Source of the DNA: Candidatus Homeothermus arabinoxylanisolvens
Lineage (GTDB): Bacteria; Bacteroidota; Bacteroidia; Bacteroidales; Muribaculaceae
Length of the DNA: 64,000 nucleotides
Direction of reading: 5' to 3'
Assembly: GCA_001689405.1 (NCBI GenBank)
Contig: LUJO01000030.1
Location: 1-64,000, forward strand
Shown in pieces: positions 1-6,722 of the stretch. A program made the translations under genes and the position numbers. Below the pieces are notes generated by a model. The model saw only the letters and a program-made list of their open reading frames with translations, did no database searches and had not been told where the DNA came from. Positions within the stretch are counted from its first letter, which is position 1, and every line of letters starts with the position of its first letter.

Positions 1-278
1 ATTCAGTGTCATAAGGCGATATTTTTTTTTAATGCGTATAATCGCAGTTTGAAGTTTGTTCGCTCGATGAACTCCCCGCGTGACGGAAAGCAAGGGGTGT
101 TCGCCTCACGGCTTAAAAAATACGAGCTGACCAACGGGAAGTCTGGAGATTTTTTCAGCCGAAAGGCAAAGAATACCCCGTTCCGGCACGTTCATCGCCA
201 CGAGCGAACACACTTTGAACTCCGCTTATAATCAGCATGAAAGTAGAGCCAGCGCAGCCCCACAGGGTGACACTGAAT
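1..278. repeat. Long imperfect palindrome (MITE-like), bounded by an 11-bp inverted repeat
   Basis: The first 11 bases (ATTCAGTGTCA) recur as a perfect reverse complement at 268-278. Reading inward, each arm carries related blocks: ATAAnCGnAGTTnnAAGT followed by TGTTCGCTCG, then ATGAAC, GGGGTnTTC and GGCTnAAAAAAT. The whole segment could therefore fold into one long interrupted hairpin centred near 140. A 60-codon frame at 49-231 lies inside it and is best explained by the palindrome. It may be a miniature mobile element or the end of a larger one; the window edge hides any flanking duplication on the left. Confidence 0.6.
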
Positions 279-598
279 GACAGACATACGAAAATGCTAT
301 CCCTGACAACGATGTGGAGATGCAACGACCTATGAAAAGGACTATGAAGCGGGCGTGAAGAACACGGGTTGCCGATCTGAGTCGTGCGAGGTACAGCGAC
401 GTCCCCGGCGCATCCTCACGCGGCGTTGAGGCTACCGGTGTTTAGTCCGCTTTCTCTATGCAGAGTGCGGTCAATGGGTGTCAGGCGCAGCCCGTCACCT
501 TTTGACGGCACTCAACCCAGCACAGCCAAGCATTGCATCTCCGCCTCGTTTCGCAGAGAGAAAAAGATAGAGCCATCGAACACTTAGTTTATCCAAAT
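279..598. other. Intergenic stretch without a recognisable gene
   Basis: I see no convincing coding frame here: the open frames start arbitrarily and match nothing I know. The stretch lies between the long palindrome and the toxin-antitoxin-like operon and may be the remains of mobile DNA. Confidence 0.5.
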
Positions 599-616
599 GT
601 TTCTCAAATAAGAAAC
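599..616. promoter_or_regulatory. Palindromic operator candidate for the HTH regulator
   Basis: GTTTCT-CAAATA-AGAAAC is a perfect 6+6 inverted repeat with a six-base spacer. It lies seven bases upstream of the -7 element of the operon that begins at 635, so a bound dimer would cover the -33 region. The first gene of the operon encodes an XRE-type helix-turn-helix protein. Autorepression through this site, as in many toxin-antitoxin operons, is the natural inference. Confidence 0.5.
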
Positions 617-622
617 TTTTAT

Positions 623-630
623 TATATTTG
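623..630 (+). promoter_or_regulatory. Bacteroidales -7 promoter element (TATATTTG)
   Basis: TATATTTG matches the TAnnTTTG consensus of Bacteroidota primary promoters. Transcription should start about seven bases downstream, at or within the ATG at 635, so the operon mRNA may be leaderless or nearly so. Confidence 0.55.
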
Positions 631-634
631 CGCC

Positions 635-1063
635 ATGAATACAAATTTCAAAAAAATAGGAGAATTGCTGTATCTGCGACGTAAAAGCAAGGGACTTACC
701 CAAGATGAGGTAGGAGCCATGATTGGTGTGCAGAAAGCGATGGTGTCGAAGGTGGAAAACGGATTATGTGTGAACTTCAACACAATCAGCCGGATTGCAG
801 ATGCTCTGGAGGTTGAGCCTGTCGTCGAACTGAAACCAATGAAAAAAGCCGATAAAAATGTCATAGATTATATAATGACAGCCATCATCGAGTTTTCAAA
901 AAGACACCGCCTGACGATCCGTGAGGCCAGTAATTATCTAAATCGCTTTAAGGGTATTGCTTTCCTGACCGAATTTTATGATGTGGAACATACGCTGTCG
1001 TTTAATGACTGTGTTGACGACCTTACAGTCGTCTGCCAAAACAATGGAGGTGCTATCAGATGA
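635..1063 (+). CDS. XRE-family HTH regulator with a C-terminal DUF3791 domain (antitoxin-like)
   Basis: 142 residues. Residues 7-65 form a Cro/CI-type helix-turn-helix (LRRKSKGLTQDEVGAMIGVQ, then MVSKVENG). Residues 75-140 look like DUF3791, with the pattern FLTEFYDVEHTLSFNDCVDDL. I chose the ATG at 635 rather than the upstream in-frame start at 533 because the -7 element TATATTTG ends at 630 and the helix-turn-helix begins right after this start. The stop overlaps the next gene's start as ATGA, so the two are translationally coupled. The probable role is DNA-binding antitoxin and autorepressor of the ADP-ribosyltransferase-like neighbour. That role is inferred from architecture and position; I know of no assigned function for DUF3791. 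Confidence 0.75.
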   Translation: MNTNFKKIGELLYLRRKSKGLTQDEVGAMIGVQKAMVSKVENGLCVNFNTISRIADALEVEPVVELKPMKKADKNVIDYIMTAIIEFSKRHRLTIREASNYLNRFKGIAFLTEFYDVEHTLSFNDCVDDLTVVCQNNGGAIR

Positions 1064-1533
1064 TACTGTACCACGGCTCAAACATGGCAATAGACAGGAT
1101 TGACCTCGGAAAGTGTCGTCCTTACAAGGATTTCGGAAAAGGTTTCTATCTAACCGACATTCGGCATCAGGCTGAAAGGATGGCGGCAAGAACAGTAAAA
1201 ATGTTCAGGGGTGTACCCACATTGACAGCCTTTGAGTTTGATTTTGGAAATGCTGTCAAAGTAGGATTGAAGATTAAAACTTTCAATTCTCCCGACGAAG
1301 AGTGGGCAAGATTTGTGATGTCCAACCGCGATATAAATGTCCCGCAGCCATGCCACGACTATGATATAGTCATTGGCCCTGTTGCAGATGATACGATTGC
1401 CCGTTTGCTCCGTATGTTTACTGAAAATTTCATCTCAGAGGAACAGCTTGTAAAAGAACTCACATTCTCGCAAGTAACCTCACAATACTTTTTCCACACG
1501 GAGGCAGCGATCAAAATGCTGAAGAAATTATGA
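1060..1533 (+). CDS. DUF3990 protein, probable ADP-ribosyltransferase-fold toxin
   Basis: 157 residues. The N-terminus reads ILYHGSNMAIDRIDL, and further on come GKGFYLT and YDIVIGPVADDTI. The order YHGS then GxGFYLT is the arrangement of the His and Tyr motifs in the H-Y-E group of ADP-ribosyltransferase folds, to which DUF3990 is assigned. No signal peptide is visible, so it should act in the cytoplasm. It overlaps both neighbours by four bases (ATGA at each junction), giving a compact three-gene unit. A toxin that modifies a host target and is neutralised by one or both flanking proteins is the likely role. Target and activity are unknown, and a phage-defence role is equally possible. Confidence 0.75.
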   Translation: MILYHGSNMAIDRIDLGKCRPYKDFGKGFYLTDIRHQAERMAARTVKMFRGVPTLTAFEFDFGNAVKVGLKIKTFNSPDEEWARFVMSNRDINVPQPCHDYDIVIGPVADDTIARLLRMFTENFISEEQLVKELTFSQVTSQYFFHTEAAIKMLKKL

Positions 1534-1757
1534 AAGACCGCAACGCACGTTTTTTATTTGAGGGCATATCTGCCGATGTTGTCCGCTATCTTGTGGAACG
1601 GGAAGGAATGGAATTGACGGAAGCAATCTCCACTTTCCACAATTCGGAAACATTTTCTAAATTGGAGGACTTTTCCACAGGATTGTATATCGAAAGTCCG
1701 GCATACGTCTATGACTTGCTGATGTCGGAACTGAAGAATGGCCGTCTTGTGCCATAA
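1530..1757 (+). CDS. Small conserved-looking protein, third gene of the DUF3990 operon
   Basis: 75 residues, acidic and predicted helical, with a pattern HNSETFSKLEDFSTGLY followed by SPAYVYDLLMSEL. I associate small proteins of this pattern with DUF3990 genes but cannot name the family firmly. It starts inside the stop of the DUF3990 gene (ATGA), so it is co-translated. It may be a second antitoxin component, a chaperone or a target-recognition subunit. The operon ends here; no strong terminator is visible in the next 120 bases. Confidence 0.65.
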   Translation: MKDRNARFLFEGISADVVRYLVEREGMELTEAISTFHNSETFSKLEDFSTGLYIESPAYVYDLLMSELKNGRLVP

Positions 1758-1883
1758 CCGGTATTATTCTACAAAATCAAAAGAACAGCCCAAATAACAG
1801 CCTCAGTTGTACCCTCGGTAATGAGGTGGCAGCAAAATACAATTTTTAACGCTGGAAATAGCCTTAAATCAGACTATTATTGC

Positions 1884-1891
1884 TATCTTTG
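1884..1891 (+). promoter_or_regulatory. -7 promoter element of the small-RNA candidate (TATCTTTG)
   Basis: TATCTTTG fits TAnnTTTG. No convincing protein gene follows, but structured sequence ending in a strong terminator does, so this promoter probably drives a non-coding RNA. Confidence 0.6.
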
Positions 1892-1896
1892 CGTTA

Positions 1897-2070
1897 TAAA
1901 TATACGAAGAACATTGAAATGTCCGGGTGTGCAAAAAGGGAACAGCCGTGATTTTTGGAAATTATAAAGTATTGATAGACAAGACACTTAACCCCGTTTC
2001 GGATAAATCTCTCCGGGGTCACAAAGCCAAATCGCAATTACTTCATTATGAAGTTGTTGCGATTTTTATT
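1897..2070 (+). ncRNA. Candidate small non-coding RNA of about 175 nt
   Basis: The start is set about six bases after the TATCTTTG box. The transcript would contain a short hairpin ACATT-GA-AATGT near 1911, a stem ACCCCG (1991-1996) with CGGGGT (2014-2019), and a final hairpin AAATCGCAA...TTGCGATTT (2029-2065) enclosing a second perfect stem ACTTC/GAAGT. The last hairpin is followed by a T-rich tail, as in an intrinsic terminator. The only frame here (63 codons from 1927) begins at a non-ATG codon and runs through the terminator, so I reject it. I cannot match the RNA to a known family. Confidence 0.55.
2029..2070 (+). terminator. Intrinsic terminator of the small-RNA candidate
   Basis: A nine-pair outer stem (AAATCGCAA/TTGCGATTT) and a five-pair inner stem (ACTTC/GAAGT) are followed by GATTTTTATTTTG. 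Confidence 0.7.
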
Positions 2071-2209
2071 TTGTCAGTTTTGACTACTTATGCCGGGTCA
2101 GCAGCAAAAGTCGGTTGAACTGTTAAAATATAACGGATTGGTACTGGCATCCCTATCAATCTGTATTCTAATCTTTTACCGAACGAACTAAAAAACGCCG
2201 GTACAGCGA

Positions 2210-2349
2210 GAGCCTGTAAAGGCTCATGCCTAAATCATGTAGCCGATAGCAGTAAGCACGAGTCTTGTCAGACTCGGTACGGTTTGATGTAATCTCCTGT
2301 CCGGGCACTTCGTACCCGGCTTACGTTTGGCGAGAGCCTTTACAGGCTC
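2210..2349. repeat. Cluster of four perfect short hairpins
   Basis: Four tetraloop-sized or slightly larger hairpins lie within 140 bases: GAGCCT-gtaa-AGGCTC (2210-2225), CGAGTCT-tgtc-AGACTCG (2259-2276), CCGGG...CCCGG (2301-2319) and GAGCCT-ttac-AGGCTC (2334-2349). The first and last share the flank GCGA and the same stem. A near-identical hairpin recurs at 36393-36408. They sit between the small-RNA candidate and a dead transposase, in DNA without a gene (2071-2409). They may be a structured RNA, a recombination site or repeated intergenic palindromes. Confidence 0.5.
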
Positions 2350-2409
2350 ACCTGCAAACCCGGCTGAGCTGCTAAAATGCAAAAAATCGGTAGGAGCGCC
2401 AGACCAACA

Positions 2410-2771
2410 TTATCGCCGTTTAACAACCGTGTTTTTATTGCGAAACGCATCCTTGATTATCATAAGGCCGAAATGCCTGCCCCAATATGTGGTGTCCATA
2501 TTTATGACAACATCTTTGTGCTTTGAAACCACATGTACGTGGCGCATGCCCTTTAGCCGGTCCCAGACAGTCCTTACACTGGAGGAATACTTCTGCGAAA
2601 GCTGCCGCAATATCAGTTTGCCGTCAATGTAATGGTTATTATTGACTCATAATCCGGCCTGTCACCACCTATGAACTGCCTTCCGCAGTCAAGACACATA
2701 TAAAGTTGTCGGCTTCCCCGTCTGCCATTCTTTTTGATGTGCGCGGATTGGCACCATTTGCATTTTTTATA
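2410..2771 (-). pseudogene. IS256-type transposase remnant (zinc-binding variant), frameshifted and truncated
   Basis: Read on the minus strand, 2762 downward gives a zinc-ribbon start CKWCQSAHIKKNGRRGSRQL followed by MCLDCGRQFIGG. After a shift of frame near 2640 the reading resumes as YIDGKLILRQLSQKYSSSV and then INMDTTYWGRHFGLMIIKDA. This is the N-terminal zinc finger, helix-turn-helix and first catalytic Asp region of the transposases annotated as IS256 family, variant Zn-binding type. The frame ends after about 130 residues, so most of the catalytic domain is missing. I saw no terminal inverted repeats. It is dead, and marks past insertion in this accessory segment. Confidence 0.7.
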
Positions 2772-2869
2772 TTCCTAAAACAGAATTTTGAACACCACAA
2801 AGTTATTGATATTCAAATAACTGCAAGCATTTCAGCATATTTTTTTTGCAATTAGTCCAAATTTTTCTG

Positions 2870-3481
2870 TTATAGAAATCTACTCAATACTGACAATCCA
2901 TGCTCCAAATCTTCGTTTGACAGCGAGGCATATCCTAATCTTATTCCACATACAGGCCCGGAAAAACTAAATCGGTCGGGAGTATAGAAATTTACATAGG
3001 ATTTATTGGCTTGCTCACGGATTTTATACAAATTCGTTTTTTTACTGATAGGTATCAACCAAAAGGCCAGTCCTCCGTTAGGGACATTATATCTAACCTT
3101 GTCTTTAAGATATTTCTCCAGAAATGACGCGAATAAATCTCTCTTCTTTCTATAGACTTCCAACATTCTTTTCTGATGACGCCGGAGTTCGCCTGAAACG
3201 AGAAGATCAAGCAGAGCCTGTTCCATGAAATTATCTCCTTGCATATCCATAATTTTGCGTAACTCTCCCGCTTTATCAATGAAGTTTTGGGAACTATAGA
3301 TATAGCCTACCCGTATCGCAGGTGCGATGAGTTTGCTAAATGTACCGATATACACATAATTCTGCACTTCATCATATGCGGATATCGGCATCACAGGCCG
3401 CTTTCCAAAATGGAATTCATTATCATAATCATCTACAACGTTGGTGCCGTTTGAATACGTTTTTGCATTGATTACATACAC
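2870..3481 (-). pseudogene. C-terminal fragment of a MocR/PdxR-type (GntR-aminotransferase) regulator
   Basis: The readable part is 203 residues beginning VVDDYDNEFHFG, with VYIGTFSKLIAPAIRVGYIY, which contains the pyridoxal-phosphate lysine of class I aminotransferases as found in MocR-type regulators. Full-length members are about 460-500 residues with an N-terminal winged helix. Here the DNA-binding domain and the first half of the aminotransferase domain are missing, and the 5' end abuts an unrelated GC-rich stretch near 3482. The frame starts at a GTG with no promoter nearby. I read it as a truncated pseudogene left by a rearrangement. A short functional aminotransferase is unlikely, because half of the active site would be absent. 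Confidence 0.7.
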
Positions 3482-3601
3482 ATGGCCGTGCGGGTACGGT
3501 TGTGGTGGCCGTGCGGGGTGTAGCCGGATGCCGTGGTACCGGCGTCCATACCAACGTTGGTGCTACTTTTTGCAATTGTGCAGGATGGCGGGGGCGGGAT
3601 G

Positions 3602-3634
3602 AAAAGAGGGCCGACCCCGACAGGGTCAGCCCTC
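3602..3634 (-). terminator. Intrinsic terminator downstream of the GH31 gene
   Basis: On the minus strand GAGGGCTGACCC...GGGTCGGCCCTC forms a long GC-rich stem followed by TTTTC. It lies about 70 bases past the GH31 stop codon. Confidence 0.7.
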
Positions 3635-3702
3635 CAACCAATTATCCACTAATCTTAGAATTACCTAAAACCACCTTGTGATTTGATGGTACCTAATGAA
3701 AG

Positions 3703-6576
3703 TCAAAGTTTTACTTCAGCCCGGCTGCCGTTGTAGTCAACAGCCACGCCCTTGACGGCCTTGTCAAATGCCACGGGATGCGATGGGTCAACGAGCACGA
3801 CATTGAACTTGCGGTTCTTGAGCATGCCGGGATATTCGCCCATACGCTCACCGATGGTAAGGGTAGACTCGGCGTTGTTCCAAGTCAGAGGTATGGATGC
3901 CTTCATGCCCTTCTCGTAATTGTAGTTGACGCCTTCGTCATCGTACAAAGTGAAGCTGCCGTCGCGGCCGGCACATACAAACAGTGTCACAGGCTCGTTG
4001 GAAACCTCGGCGGTAGACTGTATGTCGCCGCCCATGGGCAGAATTGAACCTGCACGCACGTAGAGAGGCATACGCTCATAGGGAGCGGCTACGTTCATGG
4101 TCTCGCCACCGGCTATGTACTTGCCGGTATAGAAGTCATACCAGCCACCGGCGGGGAAGTAAACCTCGCGGCTGCGGTCGCCGTAATGATATACGGGAGC
4201 CACCAGCAGGTCGGGGCCGAACATATATTCATCCTTCATGTCACGCACGGCCTTATCGTCGGGGAAGTCCATGACGAGCGGGCGCATGATAGTATAATCG
4301 TCGTAATGTGTCATGCCTGCAAGCGAGTAGATGTAAGGCATGAGGTTGTAACGCAACTTGGTATAGTATACGATAGACTTATAGGCAGGATGTCCTTCGG
4401 GAGCGATATTGAACACTTCGCGGAAAGGCCACTGACCGTGGGCACGGAACAGAGGAGCAAACGCGCCAAACTGGTACCAGCGGGTGTTGAGCTCGCGCCA
4501 TTCCTTGAGGTCGGCATTCTCCTTGCCGGTCTTGTCAAACTCTTTCTGTGCGGCTACATAACGGTCCTCGACACAGAAGCCGCCTATATCCATTGTCCAC
4601 CACGGTATACCGCTGACGGCGAAGTTAAGTCCGGCAGCCATCTGCGCGGCCATGTCTTCCCAGCGGGTGGCGATGTCACCGCTCCAAGTGGCGGTAGAAT
4701 AACGCTGCTCGCCGGCAAATCCGCTTCGGGTGAGGAGGAACACACGCTTGTCAGGGTCGACACCGCGCTGTCCGTCATATATGGCCTCGGCGTTCATCAG
4801 CGCATAAGCGTTGAAGTACTGGGTCGAGGGTCCGAGAGCGGTGGGAGTGATAAGATCCTTGCGGTACTGGATGTCGGTGCAGTCGCGTATGTTGGGCTCT
4901 GAAGCGTCCATCCACCAAGCGTCTATGCCGAGCGGATAGTAGTGCTCGTACATCTGCTTCCAGAAGAGCTTGCGAGCGTCGGGGTCGTAAGCGTCATAGA
5001 ACGAACCGAGATAGCCGGGGCCCACCCAGTCGCGTATGCTGTCGGTAACGGGGAGCTTGTACATCCAGCCATTATCGTCAAATTCCTTGTAGTGCTCTGT
5101 CGTGACATAGAACTTGGGCCATACTGATATCATGACGCGGCCGTTCATGTCATGTATAGAGTCAACCATGCCTTTGGGATCGGGGAAGCGCTCCTTGTCA
5201 AATTCATGGCTACCCCACGAGTCCTGCTTCCAGTGCAGCCAGTCAATGACTATATTGTCGATAGGAATATTGCGCTTGCGGAACTCGGCGAATGTCGACT
5301 CGACCTCTTCCTGAGTGTTGTACTTCTCGCGGCTCTGCCAGTAACCCATGGCCCACTTCGGCATTATGGGCGCCTTGCCGGTAAGAGTACGATAGCCCTT
5401 TATGACGTCGTCCATCGACTCACCGTACACGAAGTAGTAGTCGATCTGCTCCTGCATCTCGCCCCACCAGCTCATTTTAAGCTGCTCCTTGGGATCGGTA
5501 GGACTGTAGGCGCGAAGTCCGCAGTATGCCACGGCGCCGTTGGGCTCCCACTCTATCTTTATAGGCACACGTACTCCGGCCTCCAGCTCGGTAGAGAACT
5601 TGAAGCTGTTGGGGTTCCATGCCGTACGCCAACGCTCGGGCACAATCAACTCATTATTTATATATATCTTCTGATAACCGGAGTAGTACATGATGAAACG
5701 GTACAGTCCGGAGGTCTCCGGCTCGATAAAGCCTTCATAGGTGATGTGCGAGCCATTGAAGGGGAAATCGACGGGCAGATTGACCACATGGGCGAGGTCG
5801 CCGCGCTTCAGATGCTCGAAGTATATCGAGTCCTCGCGCTGCACAAGCGGCTCGCTGCCGTCGGCGGGCACGTAAGTACCGGTGAGCGCGCCCTCTTTGC
5901 CGTCTTTGTCATACAACTTAAATACACCGCCGAGCTGTTTGTAATCCTCGGGGTTGCCCCAGCGACACAGAGAGTAGCTGTCCCAGAGTATACCGTAATT
6001 GTCGGTCGACACGACAAAGGGCACCGACACTTTGGTATTGTACTGAAACAGTTCCTCGTTTTTACCTTTGTAATTAAACTCGTCGGCCTGATGCTGTCCG
6101 AGACCGTATATGCCCTCTTCGTCGTTGACCGACTTGAAGAGCTGGCGCACGGTGTATGCTTTTTTGCCCTCCACTTCGATGGGAGTGAAGCGGCGTCCGC
6201 CTTCATCCTCGGCCAAGATGAGCTTACCGTCCTTGTCATAGAACATGACTTCACCGTCGGCCAGCGATACAGTGGCGGTAACGCATGAAGTGCTCACCGA
6301 TACAGTGGAATCGGTCGAGACTACATCGAAATGCGGAATGGAATCCTGAGGAACAACAACAAGACTCGGAGTGTCGGCAAACTTCTTGTCGGGCGTGGCC
6401 GACACGCGTATGAGTTTTTCGCCGAGCACCTGAAGCCTTACAAGACGTGCGCCGTCGGCATCCACGTTTTTGACATTGACCGTGATTCCGGTATCAGTCT
6501 TTTCGTAGGGGGCCGATGAACATGAAGCCACCAGCAGAGCCGAAGCGAATGTTAAGGTTAAATGTCGTAATTTCAT
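3703..6576 (-). CDS. GH31 glycoside hydrolase with PA14 insert, probable alpha-xylosidase lipoprotein
   Basis: 957 residues. The N-terminus MKLRHLTLTFASALLVASCSS is a lipoprotein signal with lipobox VASC. Domains in order: an N-terminal beta-sandwich, a PA14-like insert at about 240-370 (TYEGFIEPETSGLYRFIMYY), the GH31 barrel, and C-terminal beta domains. The GH31 nucleophile is in WMDASEPN near residue 555 and the acid/base Asp in WSGDIATRW near 634. The PA14 insert and the length match the Bacteroides xyloglucan alpha-xylosidases of family GH31. It would remove alpha-linked xylose (or glucose) from oligosaccharides at the outer membrane or in the periplasm. It is the only cargo gene upstream of the sensor and has its own promoter. 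Alpha-glucosidase activity cannot be excluded. Confidence 0.88.
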   Translation of the reverse strand: MKLRHLTLTFASALLVASCSSAPYEKTDTGITVNVKNVDADGARLVRLQVLGEKLIRVSATPDKKFADTPSLVVVPQDSIPHFDVVSTDSTVSVSTSCVTATVSLADGEVMFYDKDGKLILAEDEGGRRFTPIEVEGKKAYTVRQLFKSVNDEEGIYGLGQHQADEFNYKGKNEELFQYNTKVSVPFVVSTDNYGILWDSYSLCRWGNPEDYKQLGGVFKLYDKDGKEGALTGTYVPADGSEPLVQREDSIYFEHLKRGDLAHVVNLPVDFPFNGSHITYEGFIEPETSGLYRFIMYYSGYQKIYINNELIVPERWRTAWNPNSFKFSTELEAGVRVPIKIEWEPNGAVAYCGLRAYSPTDPKEQLKMSWWGEMQEQIDYYFVYGESMDDVIKGYRTLTGKAPIMPKWAMGYWQSREKYNTQEEVESTFAEFRKRNIPIDNIVIDWLHWKQDSWGSHEFDKERFPDPKGMVDSIHDMNGRVMISVWPKFYVTTEHYKEFDDNGWMYKLPVTDSIRDWVGPGYLGSFYDAYDPDARKLFWKQMYEHYYPLGIDAWWMDASEPNIRDCTDIQYRKDLITPTALGPSTQYFNAYALMNAEAIYDGQRGVDPDKRVFLLTRSGFAGEQRYSTATWSGDIATRWEDMAAQMAAGLNFAVSGIPWWTMDIGGFCVEDRYVAAQKEFDKTGKENADLKEWRELNTRWYQFGAFAPLFRAHGQWPFREVFNIAPEGHPAYKSIVYYTKLRYNLMPYIYSLAGMTHYDDYTIMRPLVMDFPDDKAVRDMKDEYMFGPDLLVAPVYHYGDRSREVYFPAGGWYDFYTGKYIAGGETMNVAAPYERMPLYVRAGSILPMGGDIQSTAEVSNEPVTLFVCAGRDGSFTLYDDEGVNYNYEKGMKASIPLTWNNAESTLTIGERMGEYPGMLKNRKFNVVLVDPSHPVAFDKAVKGVAVDYNGSRAEVKL

Positions 6577-6617
6577 TTTATTGATTTAATTGATAATGAT
6601 GTTTAGTTTTCGCAATT

Positions 6618-6658
6618 CAAAATTACTAAGCATCCGTCAAACACATGCTTAACACATG
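6618..6658 (-). promoter_or_regulatory. GH31 promoter with an upstream direct repeat (possible sensor-regulator site)
   Basis: On the minus strand TAATTTTG (6625 to 6618) fits TAnnTTTG and is identical to the box upstream of SusC. Just upstream, CATGTGTT occurs twice with an 11-bp period (6658-6651 and 6647-6640), one helical turn apart and overlapping the -33 region. That is a plausible contact site for the AraC-type DNA-binding domain of the neighbouring hybrid sensor. Confidence 0.5.
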
Positions 6659-6667
6659 TTGAATAAT

Positions 6668-6698
6668 AATGGCGCAAATGTCATACACTTGCGCCATT
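6668..6698 (-). terminator. Hairpin after the hybrid sensor gene
   Basis: AATGGCGCAA/TTGCGCCATT is a perfect ten-pair stem 25 bases past the sensor stop codon on the minus strand. The tail (ATTATTC) is only weakly T-rich, so it may terminate transcription or merely protect the 3' end. Confidence 0.5.
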
Positions 6699-6722
6699 TG
6701 TTAAATTGTAAGGCATAAAATG

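Noticed and set aside
49..231. 60-codon open frame on the plus strand
   Set aside because: It lies wholly inside the long palindrome and its sequence follows from the inverted blocks; the start is a TTG-type codon without a promoter.
1927..2118. 63-codon open frame downstream of the small-RNA promoter
   Set aside because: It starts at a non-ATG codon, has no recognisable protein pattern and reads straight through a strong terminator hairpin.
2206..2350. tRNA or tmRNA-like structure
   Set aside because: The hairpins do not assemble into a cloverleaf: no T-loop TTCGANNC motif and no acceptor stem.
3429..3641. 70-codon frame on the minus strand
   Set aside because: Proline/arginine-rich reading of GC-rich filler that overlaps the GH31 terminator and the regulator remnant in another frame.
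5152..6288. 378-codon frame opposite the GH31 gene
   Set aside because: Antisense shadow of a well-supported gene in GC-rich DNA; no start signal or family pattern. The same holds for the long frames opposite the hybrid sensor (8205-9275, 9477-10538) and opposite PorU.
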